In this document: piece after piece, positions 1-5,483 of the stretch
How the letters are laid out: every line of letters starts with the position of its first letter
Position numbering within the stretch: the stretch's first letter is position 1
Assembly: GCA_002307145.1 (NCBI GenBank)
Contig: DBTR01000032.1
Coordinates: 60,830-67,413, forward strand
DNA from: Rhodospirillum sp. UBA1311
GTDB taxonomy: Bacteria; Pseudomonadota; Alphaproteobacteria; Rhodospirillales; Rhodospirillaceae
Length of the DNA: 6,584 nucleotides
Direction: 5' to 3'
Notes under the pieces: generated by a model
What the model was told of the DNA's origin: nothing
Seen by the model: the letters and a program-made list of their open reading frames with translations, nothing else
Databases searched by the model: none
Position numbers and translations under genes: made by a program

Positions 1-491
1 CCGCCGATGCCGATGTTGACGATGTCGGTGACCGCCTTGCCGGTCGCGCCGACCCACCGCCCGCCGCGCACCGCCGCAACGAAGCCGGTGATCTTGTCGA
101 GGACTTTCCGAACTTCCGGCATCACGTCCGCACCGCCGGTCGAGAGCTTGCGGCCGGAGAGATTGCGCAGCGCGACGTGGAACGCGGCGCGGTGTTCGGT
201 CTCGTTGATTTCGAGGCCCGCGAACATCGCCTGGATCGCGCCCTGCAACCCCGCCTCCTCGGCGAGGTCGAAGAGGAGCCTGTAGGTTTCCTCGGTCACC
301 TGATTCTTCGACGGATCGAGAAGGAACGGCCCGTCCTCGGTGTCGAGCGACAGCGCAAGGCGGTCGAAGCGCCCGGGGTCGGCGTCGAACAGCGCCAGCG
401 TGCGGGTGCCCGCGAGTTCGGTGCGGTGATTGGCGAGCGCCTGCCACGCCGGGGTTTCCGGCAGGACGGGGTAGGGAAGCGATGCGGACAT
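1..491 (-). CDS. pgi: Glucose-6-phosphate isomerase, N-terminal part (cut by left window edge)
   Basis: Encodes the first 163 residues of phosphoglucose isomerase, the cytoplasmic enzyme that interconverts glucose 6-phosphate and fructose 6-phosphate in glycolysis, gluconeogenesis and the sugar phosphate pathways that feed envelope precursors. Family signatures seen on translating the minus strand: LLDPSKN at residues 57-63 (E. coli has VDYSKN here), INETEHR at 95-101 followed by HVALRN at 105-110, and GKAVTDIVNIGIGG, which runs into the window edge just before the expected SDLGP sugar-phosphate loop. The SIS domains and the C-terminal catalytic residues lie outside the window. The ATG at 489-491 was chosen because GAGG (499-502) lies 6 nt upstream and the protein then begins close to the usual family start. 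An in-frame ATG at 522-524 would add 11 residues but has no visible ribosome binding site. The Pro in place of the more usual aromatic residue before SKN is a minor oddity. Identification is firm. Confidence 0.95.
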   Translation of the reverse strand, partial: MSASLPYPVLPETPAWQALANHRTELAGTRTLALFDADPGRFDRLALSLDTEDGPFLLDPSKNQVTEETYRLLFDLAEEAGLQGAIQAMFAGLEINETEHRAAFHVALRNLSGRKLSTGGADVMPEVRKVLDKITGFVAAVRGGRWVGATGKAVTDIVNIGIG

Positions 492-552
492 GGCGAAACC
501 TCGACCGGAGAAACGGGAGGACATACGAATGAAAATGAGTCTAGCAGAGCCT
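492..552 (-). promoter_or_regulatory. A+T-richer intergenic gap upstream of pgi; possible promoter region
   Basis: This 61-nt gap between the oxidoreductase stop and the pgi start is the longest non-coding stretch in the window. Its centre (about 521-544) has only about one third G+C, in clear contrast to the G+C-rich genes on both sides. A+T-rich islands of this kind often hold promoters in high-G+C genomes. I could not find a well-spaced -35/-10 pair: a TAGACT-like element is present, but the A+T-rich hexamer after it (TATGTC) comes only about 12 nt later. No hairpin with a T run is visible, so there is no evidence for a terminator after the oxidoreductase gene, and read-through into pgi is possible. 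Confidence 0.3.
499..502 (-). promoter_or_regulatory. Ribosome binding site of pgi
   Basis: GAGG on the minus strand, 7 nt before the ATG at 489-491 when counted from the end of the motif. It decides between two in-frame ATGs: the upstream candidate at 522-524 has only A+T-rich sequence before it and no purine-rich motif. Confidence 0.6.
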
Positions 553-1680
553 TCAGGCCGACGCCACGCGAAGGGCGAGGCGTTCGACGACGAGATCGGC
601 GAGGGTCAGGCACGAGGTCAATCCCGGCGATTCGATCCCCAGCAGGTGAACGATGCCGGGGAGCCGATGTTCCGCCGGACCGGCGACGAAAAAGTCGGCG
701 GCCGGTTCGCCGGGGGCGGTGATCTTGGGGCGGATGCCGCAGGTGTCGGGGTGGAGCACGCCGTCCGGCAGGGCGGGCCAGTAGCGGCGGATCGCGGCGT
801 AAAAGCGTTCGCCGCGCGCCGGGTCGACGGTGTAGCTCTCGGTCTCGATCCATTCGACGTCGGGCCCGAAGCGGCCGCGCCCGGCGAGGTCGAGGGTGAG
901 GTGGACGCCAAGTCCGCCCGGCTGCGGCAGCGGGTAGACGAGGCGCGAGAACGGCGCCTTGGTCGCGAGGGAGAAATAGTTGCCCTTGGCCATGTAGGGC
1001 CTGGGGCAGAGACGGCTCGCGCCCTTGCCCCAGGCCATCGCGGCGAGCTTGCACGCCTGCAACCCGGCGGAGTTGACGACGATGCGGGCGTGGACGCCAT
1101 AGGCCTCGTCGCCCAGCCCGCAGGTCAGCACCGCGCCACCGTCGGCGTGGGGTTCGATCCGGGTCACCGGGGTGTTGACGCAAAGGGTCGCGCCCGCCGC
1201 CTCGGCGTCGCCCAGGAGACTCAGCATCAGCGCGTGGCTGTCGACGATGCCGGTGCCGGGCGAGAGCAGCGCGGCGGAGCAGGCGAGGGCGGGCTCCATC
1301 GCGAGCGCCTCGGCGGCGGAGAGCAGGCGCAGGTCTTCCGCGCCGTTGGCGGCGGCCTGCGCGGCGATCGCGGGGAGGCGCTCGGCCTGTTCGGCGTCGG
1401 TGGCGACGAGGAGCTTGCCGCAGCGCCGGTGCGGGATGCCCCGCTCGGCGCAGTAGGCGTAGAGCCGCTTGCGGCCCGGCGCGCAGAGCCGGGCGCGGAT
1501 CGAATCGACCGGATAGTAGAGCCCGGCATGGAGGACTTCGGAGTTGCGCGAACTCGTGCCGGTGCCGAAGGCGGTGGCGGCTTCGAGGATCACCACCTCG
1601 CGTCCGGTTTCAGCCAAGGCACGGGCGACGGCGAGGCCGACCACACCCGCACCGATCACCACCGCGTCGAGGCTGTCCAT
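553..1680 (-). CDS. FAD-dependent oxidoreductase, L-2-hydroxyglutarate dehydrogenase/LhgO-like
   Basis: A complete 375-residue flavoprotein of the DAO (glycine oxidase/D-amino acid oxidase) fold, COG0579-like. Seen: an N-terminal dinucleotide-binding motif GAGVVG at residues 10-15 with the ribose-binding acidic residue E33 at the end of the second strand; SSRNSEVLHAGLYY at 43-56, the characteristic L2HGDH family segment; CGKLLVA and TGIVDSHAL further on, both matching that family; and the C-terminal flavin-contacting segment GIESPGLTS at 348-356. L2HGDH/LhgO oxidises L-2-hydroxyglutarate to 2-oxoglutarate and passes electrons to the quinone pool, so a membrane-associated cytoplasmic role is plausible. 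This branch (AKGNYF in place of the RGEYF type of segment) is usually annotated only as an FAD oxidoreductase, so the substrate is uncertain and another 2-hydroxy acid is possible. Start: ATG preceded by AGGA overlapping the stop of the upstream M16 gene, 10 nt away, which suggests co-transcription and coupled translation. No truncation or frameshift is seen. Confidence 0.85.
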   Translation of the reverse strand: MDSLDAVVIGAGVVGLAVARALAETGREVVILEAATAFGTGTSSRNSEVLHAGLYYPVDSIRARLCAPGRKRLYAYCAERGIPHRRCGKLLVATDAEQAERLPAIAAQAAANGAEDLRLLSAAEALAMEPALACSAALLSPGTGIVDSHALMLSLLGDAEAAGATLCVNTPVTRIEPHADGGAVLTCGLGDEAYGVHARIVVNSAGLQACKLAAMAWGKGASRLCPRPYMAKGNYFSLATKAPFSRLVYPLPQPGGLGVHLTLDLAGRGRFGPDVEWIETESYTVDPARGERFYAAIRRYWPALPDGVLHPDTCGIRPKITAPGEPAADFFVAGPAEHRLPGIVHLLGIESPGLTSCLTLADLVVERLALRVASA

Positions 1681-1688
1681 GGCTCGGA

Positions 1689-1692
1689 TCCT
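1689..1692 (-). promoter_or_regulatory. Ribosome binding site of the FAD oxidoreductase, overlapping the upstream stop codon
   Basis: AGGA on the minus strand, 8 nt before the ATG at 1678-1680. Its first two bases are the last two bases of the TAG stop codon of the M16 gene, so ribosomes finishing that gene pass directly over this site. Confidence 0.6.
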
Positions 1693-3019
1693 ATTTCCCG
1701 GTTTGCGGCAAGTCCGACGCCTTGATCTCTCCGGCGACGGCGAAGGTCAGGCGCTCCGGCGTCAGCCAGCGCTTCGCCACCGCGCGGATGGTCTCGGGGC
1801 TGATCGCCGCCAGCACCTCGGCGCGGTGGTCGAGTTCGTCGGGCGGCAGGTTGAAGTGCTGGAGCGTGGTCAGGGTTTGCGCGATCGCCGGGCTCGAATT
1901 GAGCCCGAGCGGCAGCGAGCCCGCGAGGAACGCCTTCGCCTTCGCGATTTCGTCGTCGGTGGGGCCGGAGTCGCGCATCTTCGCCCACTCGGCGCGGATG
2001 ATCCTGAGGCTTTCGCCGATCTTCGCGGTCTGGGTGCCGACGCTGCCGACCACCAGGGGCGACTCCGCCAGCGGCGCAGCCTCCGCGCCGACGCCGTAGG
2101 CGAGGCCGCGCTTCTCGCGCACCTCCTCGGTCAGACGCGACGAAAAGCCGCCGTCCGCCAGGGCATACATCACCACGCGGAACGCATGCCAATCCGGATC
2201 GGCGCGCGCCGGTCCTTCCTGCACGAACACCGCCGCCGCCTGCGGCACCGCCATCGGCACTGGGATGATCCCGCCCGAGAGCTTGGGCTTCACTTGCGGC
2301 ACCGGCGGAACCTGGGAGGTCGCGGGCAGGCTGCCGAAGGTTTTGTCGAGCAGGGTGGCGAGATCGGAGGCGCCGATGTCGCCGACTACGCCGATCACCA
2401 GCCGGTCGCGGCTGAAGCGGGTCTTGACGAAGGCGTGCAGGTCGGCGGAGGTGATCGCGGCGAGGCCGGCAGGCGTGCCGTCGGTGGGGCGTCCATAGGG
2501 ATGTCCGGGGAAGATGTCGGCGAACAGCGTCTCGGCGGCGCGTGCGTTGGGGCGCTCGGAGCGTTGCCGCAGCCGGGTCTGGAACGCCTGGCGCATCCGT
2601 TCGAGCGGTTCCGCGTCGAAGCGCGGATGCGTGAGCGCGGCGTTCAACAGCGCAAAGGCTTCGTCGCGATGCGCGGCCAGCGTCGTCATCGAGCCGGAGA
2701 AGCTGTCGCGCGAGGCGTTGAACCCCATCTCGATGTTCAAGTCGTCGAGGCGGGTCTGGAACGCCTGGGAATCCATCTCTCCGGCGCCCTCGTCGAGCAT
2801 GCCGGAGACGAACGTGGCGAGGCCGACCTTGCCTTCCGGATCGGTGGCGGCGCCGCCCTTGAACAGCAGCGACACCGCGATCATCGGGTTGGCGTGGTCT
2901 TCCACCAGCCACGCGGTGATGCCGCCCGGACTTTTCACGATCGTCGCGGGCTTGGCCAACGCGGGCAGGGGCGCGAGCAGCACGAAAACGGCGCAGAGCG
3001 CCTGGAGCGGGCGGATCAT
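1691..3019 (-). CDS. M16 family peptidase-like subunit lacking the zinc motif (periplasmic partner subunit)
   Basis: A complete 442-residue M16B-type (pitrilysin/insulinase superfamily) protein with two half-domains. An N-terminal signal peptide is evident: hydrophobic stretch at about 6-20 and a cleavage site after ALA (residue 22), so it should be exported. In the active-site position the family HxxEH is replaced by TFVSG (residues 69-73, following GLA), so it cannot bind catalytic zinc. The C-terminal half keeps the glycine-rich segment GGFSSR and EKRGLAYGV, giving R295 and Y308, the Arg/Tyr pair that binds substrate in active M16 enzymes. It overlaps the preceding gene, a zinc-competent M16 protein, by 4 nt (ATGA), and GGAGG (3027-3031) lies 7 nt before its ATG. 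Together these support translational coupling and equimolar production of a heterodimer. Known M16 precedents are the hetero-subunit peptidase SPH2681/SPH2682 of Sphingomonas sp. A1 and the mitochondrial processing peptidase. Substrate unknown; peptide clearance in the periplasm is an inference. Confidence 0.92.
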   Translation of the reverse strand: MIRPLQALCAVFVLLAPLPALAKPATIVKSPGGITAWLVEDHANPMIAVSLLFKGGAATDPEGKVGLATFVSGMLDEGAGEMDSQAFQTRLDDLNIEMGFNASRDSFSGSMTTLAAHRDEAFALLNAALTHPRFDAEPLERMRQAFQTRLRQRSERPNARAAETLFADIFPGHPYGRPTDGTPAGLAAITSADLHAFVKTRFSRDRLVIGVVGDIGASDLATLLDKTFGSLPATSQVPPVPQVKPKLSGGIIPVPMAVPQAAAVFVQEGPARADPDWHAFRVVMYALADGGFSSRLTEEVREKRGLAYGVGAEAAPLAESPLVVGSVGTQTAKIGESLRIIRAEWAKMRDSGPTDDEIAKAKAFLAGSLPLGLNSSPAIAQTLTTLQHFNLPPDELDHRAEVLAAISPETIRAVAKRWLTPERLTFAVAGEIKASDLPQTGK

Positions 3020-4350
3020 GGGGCGGCCTCCGGAGACAAAATTCCCTGCGCGTGGGGGCCGTCGAGGAGGATCGCGGCGGCTTTCACGTCATCGGCGGTG
3101 AGCGCGGCGATCACGTCGTTGAAGGTCTCGACGTCGGCGATGGTGCAACCGACAGCGAGGCTCTCCGCCAGCGCCTGGGGCGCGGAAAACAGGTCGTCGC
3201 GGGCGTAGATTCGCGCGGCGAGCATCCGGTCGCGGACGCGCGCGAGCTCGGCGGCGGTGACGCCGTCCTTGGCGATCGCGGCGATCGCCGCCGAGATCTT
3301 GGCGTCGAGAACGTCCGGATCGGTGCCCGGCATCGGCGTCGCGCCGATGGTGAAGCTGCCCGGGCCGAGCGCGGTGCCGTCGTAGCCCGCGCCGACGCTG
3401 ACCGCGAGCTTCTCCTCCAGCACCAACTGGCGGTAAAGGCGGCTGGTGGTGCCGCCGCCGAGGATTTCGCCCAGCATGTCGAAGGCCGCGCCGACCTTGG
3501 GGGCGGCGGTGGCGCAGGACGGCACGATATCGGTGCGGTACCAGCGCGCCTGGTGCACGTTGGGCGCGCTGAACGCGATGCGGATGTCGGCCTGCGGCGC
3601 TTCCGGCTCGCCGCGCACCCGGTCGGGGGTGGCGGCGCGGGGGATCCGGCCGAAGGTTTCCTCGGCGAGGGACTTCACCTGGCCGGGGGTGACGTCGCCC
3701 GCGACGAACAGCACGGCGTTGTTCGGCGCATACCAGCGCTTGTGGAAGCTGAGCGCGTCGATCAGGGTCAGGCCCTGGATCTCGCTGTCGAAGCCGCCGA
3801 TCGGGCGGGCGTAGGGGTGGTTCATCCAGAGCGCCATGTTGAGGCGTTCGGAGAGCATCGCGGCGGGCTCGTTCTCGACCCGCTGGCGACGTTCCTCGCG
3901 CACCACTTCCCGTTCGCTCTGGAAGTCCTTCTCGTCGAGCTTGAGGTGGGCCATGCGGTCCGCCTCCATCCGCATCACCATCGGCAGGTTCTCGGCGGCG
4001 ATGTGCTGGTAATAGGCGGTGAAGTCGCGGCTGGTCATGGCGTTGTCGACGCCGCCCTTGGCCGCGACGAGCTTCGAGAACTGCCCCGCCGGGATCTCCG
4101 GCGTGCCCTTGAACATCAGGTGTTCGAGGAGATGCGCGAGGCCGGTCTTGCCCGCCGGTTCGTCCGCTGCGCCGACCTTGTACCAGACCATGTGGGAGAC
4201 GATCGGCGCGCGGTGGTTTTCGACCACCACCACGGTCAGGCCGTTTTCGAGAGTGAAGACGGTGGGGTCGAAGACCTTGGCGTGCGCGGGTGCGGCGAGC
4301 GCGAGAGACGCGCCCGACAGCAACAGACAAAGCGACATGCGGCGGCGCAT
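3016..4350 (-). CDS. M16 family zinc metallopeptidase, catalytic subunit (periplasmic)
   Basis: A complete 444-residue M16B-type peptidase. A signal peptide is visible (MRRR, hydrophobic core, cleavage after AHA at residue 24), predicting export to the periplasm. The inverted zinc motif HLLEH is at residues 73-77 (H73 and H77 ligands, E76 general base), and the downstream acidic ligand is supplied in EREVVREERR, most likely E153 (or E152), 75-76 residues after H77, the spacing expected for the family. The second half has the glycine-rich segment GGGTTSRLYRQ at 298-308 with R304. When aligned without gaps to the next gene product, the position of that protein's Y308 is V317 here, so the Tyr of the Arg/Tyr substrate-binding pair is missing. 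It is therefore expected to need the downstream subunit for activity. Start: the ATG at 4348-4350 has GGAGG 5 nt upstream; a second Met at residue 5 is an alternative. It follows the DUF3035 lipoprotein gene by 45 nt. Confidence 0.95.
   Translation of the reverse strand: MRRRMSLCLLLSGASLALAAPAHAKVFDPTVFTLENGLTVVVVENHRAPIVSHMVWYKVGAADEPAGKTGLAHLLEHLMFKGTPEIPAGQFSKLVAAKGGVDNAMTSRDFTAYYQHIAAENLPMVMRMEADRMAHLKLDEKDFQSEREVVREERRQRVENEPAAMLSERLNMALWMNHPYARPIGGFDSEIQGLTLIDALSFHKRWYAPNNAVLFVAGDVTPGQVKSLAEETFGRIPRAATPDRVRGEPEAPQADIRIAFSAPNVHQARWYRTDIVPSCATAAPKVGAAFDMLGEILGGGTTSRLYRQLVLEEKLAVSVGAGYDGTALGPGSFTIGATPMPGTDPDVLDAKISAAIAAIAKDGVTAAELARVRDRMLAARIYARDDLFSAPQALAESLAVGCTIADVETFNDVIAALTADDVKAAAILLDGPHAQGILSPEAAP
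3027..3031 (-). promoter_or_regulatory. Ribosome binding site of the second M16 gene
   Basis: GGAGG on the minus strand, 7 nt before the ATG at 3017-3019. It lies within the last codons of the preceding M16 gene, so the second subunit can be initiated both independently and by coupling through the ATGA overlap. Confidence 0.65.
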
Positions 4351-4355
4351 TGCGT

Positions 4356-4360
4356 CCTCC
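4356..4360 (-). promoter_or_regulatory. Ribosome binding site of the first M16 gene
   Basis: GGAGG on the minus strand, 5 nt before the ATG at 4348-4350. It is one of the strongest sites in the window and favours this start over the Met at residue 5. The rest of the 45-nt gap upstream (to 4395) is C/G-rich with no convincing promoter or terminator. Confidence 0.65.
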
Positions 4361-4395
4361 GGTCGGGGATGGGGGGTGAGGTCGTGGCCGCCCTC

Positions 4396-5007
4396 TTAGA
4401 AGATGCCTTCCAGCATGCCCTTGGAGCGGCGTTCGATCTTCGGCGGTTCGCCTTCGGAAAGCGAGCGACCGAGAGCCATGTTCTCGCGGATGCGCTGGGA
4501 TTCCTTGACCGGGTCGACCGCGGTACCCTGGTAGGTGCGGTCTTCCCAGAACACCAGGTAGTCGGTGAACGACTGCATTTCCTTGGCCAGCGTCGAGGTT
4601 TCCCGGTCGACGGTGTCGCGGATATTGGATTCGGCCTCGTTCGCGCCGGCGCGGGTGAGGACGGTCTTCTCGCCCTGGGAGAGGCTGGAGTTCGCCTCAA
4701 GCTCGCGGGCGTAGACCCGGGGGTTCTTCGCCGTGCGGCCGAGGAGCGCGTCGCGCGCCCGATCCTTCTCCGACCCTTCCTGCGGGCGCACCGCGCCCGG
4801 CTCCGGCGGCCGCAGCGCGAAGTCGGGCGGAACCGACAGCGGCGCGCGCTGGAGAACGGTGAACTCGTCCGGCGCTTCGCGGTTGAAGCCGAGCTTCTGC
4901 TTGACGTCGCCGCAGGCGGACAAGCTCAACCCCGCAAGCAGCACGAGGCCGAGGCGGGTGAGGGCGCGGGCGGAGGTCGGGCGATGGTGCGACAGGTTCA
5001 CGGTCAT
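4396..5007 (-). CDS. DUF3035 lipoprotein, possible BAM complex subunit BamF
   Basis: A complete 203-residue protein with a lipoprotein signal: basic N-region, hydrophobic stretch at about 19-27, and lipobox LSAC with the lipidated Cys at residue 32, followed by Gly-Asp. With no Asp at +2, outer-membrane sorting is likely if the E. coli rule applies. The mature part begins with a Pro-rich block, APDEF at 45-49, RAPL at 54-57, PPDF at 60-63, LRPP at 65-68 and RPQE at 74-77, typical of the alphaproteobacterial DUF3035 family. From memory, this family includes BamF of Caulobacter, a lipoprotein of the outer-membrane beta-barrel assembly machine whose N-terminal block resembles that of BamC; I give the BamF assignment about even odds. 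The remainder is charged and probably helical, with no membrane segment. It starts 12 nt after lspA, whose product would process it. The start codon has no close Shine-Dalgarno: the nearest AAGG is 15 nt away, behind a tiny reading frame described separately. No frameshift is seen. Confidence 0.88.
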   Translation of the reverse strand: MTVNLSHHRPTSARALTRLGLVLLAGLSLSACGDVKQKLGFNREAPDEFTVLQRAPLSVPPDFALRPPEPGAVRPQEGSEKDRARDALLGRTAKNPRVYARELEANSSLSQGEKTVLTRAGANEAESNIRDTVDRETSTLAKEMQSFTDYLVFWEDRTYQGTAVDPVKESQRIRENMALGRSLSEGEPPKIERRSKGMLEGIF

Positions 5008-5018
5008 GGTGGCGGCAT
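5004..5018 (-). other. Four-codon reading frame (Met-Pro-Pro-Pro-stop) overlapping the DUF3035 start
   Basis: On the minus strand, directly after the lspA stop, AAGG (5023-5026) is followed 4 nt later by ATG CCG CCA CCA TGA. The TGA overlaps the ATG of the lipoprotein gene in an ATGA arrangement. This AAGG is better placed for the mini-frame than for the lipoprotein ATG. It may be coincidental; if translated, it would couple initiation of the lipoprotein gene to a triproline peptide, a known cause of ribosome pausing relieved by EF-P. Speculative. Confidence 0.15.
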
Positions 5019-5019
5019 C

Positions 5020-5481
5020 TTACCTTGATTGGGGACGGGAGAACAAGGCATCCAGCATCAGCAAAATCGCGCCGATGGTGATCGCGGAATCCGCGACGTT
5101 GAACGCGGGCCAATGCGAGGCCCCGAGGTGAACGTCGAGGAAATCCACTACCGCGCCATAGCGCACGCGGTCAATGACGTTGCCGAGCGCACCGCCGACC
5201 ACGAAGCCGATGGCGATGCGGGTGAGGCGATTTTCCGCCGTCCTCAGCCACCACAGCAGACCCGCCACCATCACCAGCGCGACGGCGGTGAGGATGTGGG
5301 GGGTCCATTCGCCGTGGTTGGCGAACAGCGAGAAGCTGACGCCCCGGTTCATCGCCAGCACGATGTTGAACACCGGCAGGATCTCGATGGACCTGGGCAG
5401 CTGCATCAGGCCGAGGATCGCCGCCTTGCTGATCTGGTCGGCGATCAGCACGACGAGCGCGATGAGGAGGCCGCGCTTCAT
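5020..5481 (-). CDS. lspA: Lipoprotein signal peptidase (signal peptidase II)
   Basis: A complete 153-residue inner-membrane aspartyl peptidase that cleaves the signal peptide of prolipoproteins after the lipobox Cys is modified with diacylglycerol (family A8). Conserved blocks seen: DQISK at residues 15-19; MNRGVSFSLF at 44-53; GNVIDR at 100-105; VVDF at 111-114 and FNVADSAI at 127-134. The catalytic Asp dyad should be D113 and D131, by the spacing known from the Pseudomonas enzyme. Four hydrophobic membrane segments can be placed at about 4-22, 60-80, 88-103 and 130-147. The ATG at 5479-5481 (MKRGLL) gives the normal family length; an in-frame upstream ATG at 5589 would add 36 hydrophilic residues overlapping ileS and is rejected. 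The gene begins 2 nt after the ileS stop, the common ileS-lspA arrangement, with GGAGG (5495-5499) 13 nt upstream inside the ileS tail. The gene following it encodes a lipoprotein that is a plausible substrate. Confidence 0.97.
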   Translation of the reverse strand: MKRGLLIALVVLIADQISKAAILGLMQLPRSIEILPVFNIVLAMNRGVSFSLFANHGEWTPHILTAVALVMVAGLLWWLRTAENRLTRIAIGFVVGGALGNVIDRVRYGAVVDFLDVHLGASHWPAFNVADSAITIGAILLMLDALFSRPQSR

Positions 5482-5483
5482 GA

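Noticed and set aside
296..1183. A 295-codon minus-strand frame spanning the end of the oxidoreductase and the beginning of pgi.
   Set aside because: It runs in a different frame across two recognised genes; the pgi frame, open to the window edge, is the real one there.
490..1725. A 411-codon open frame on the plus strand opposite the FAD oxidoreductase.
   Set aside because: It mirrors a gene with intact FAD-binding and family motifs, and its own translation has no recognisable domain.
1544..3208. A 554-codon open frame on the plus strand opposite the second M16 gene.
   Set aside because: Antisense shadow of a gene with clear M16 motifs; low-complexity Arg/Gly/Ala-rich translation and no sign of independent coding.
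4351..4395. A possible terminator in the gap between the lipoprotein gene and the first M16 gene.
   Set aside because: Only a weak 4-bp GAGG/CCTC pairing with a long loop can be drawn and there is no T run, so it does not support termination.
4396..4420. The C-terminal Phe of the DUF3035 lipoprotein (ends LEGIF), resembling an outer-membrane barrel end signal.
   Set aside because: The protein has a lipobox and no alternating beta-strand pattern typical of a barrel, so the terminal Phe alone is not meaningful.
3052..5028. A 658-codon open frame on the plus strand, opposite the first M16 gene and the lipoprotein gene.
   Set aside because: It is antisense to two well-identified genes. Its translation is rich in Arg, Gly, Ala, Val and Glu without family motifs, as expected for the reverse frame of high-G+C codons.
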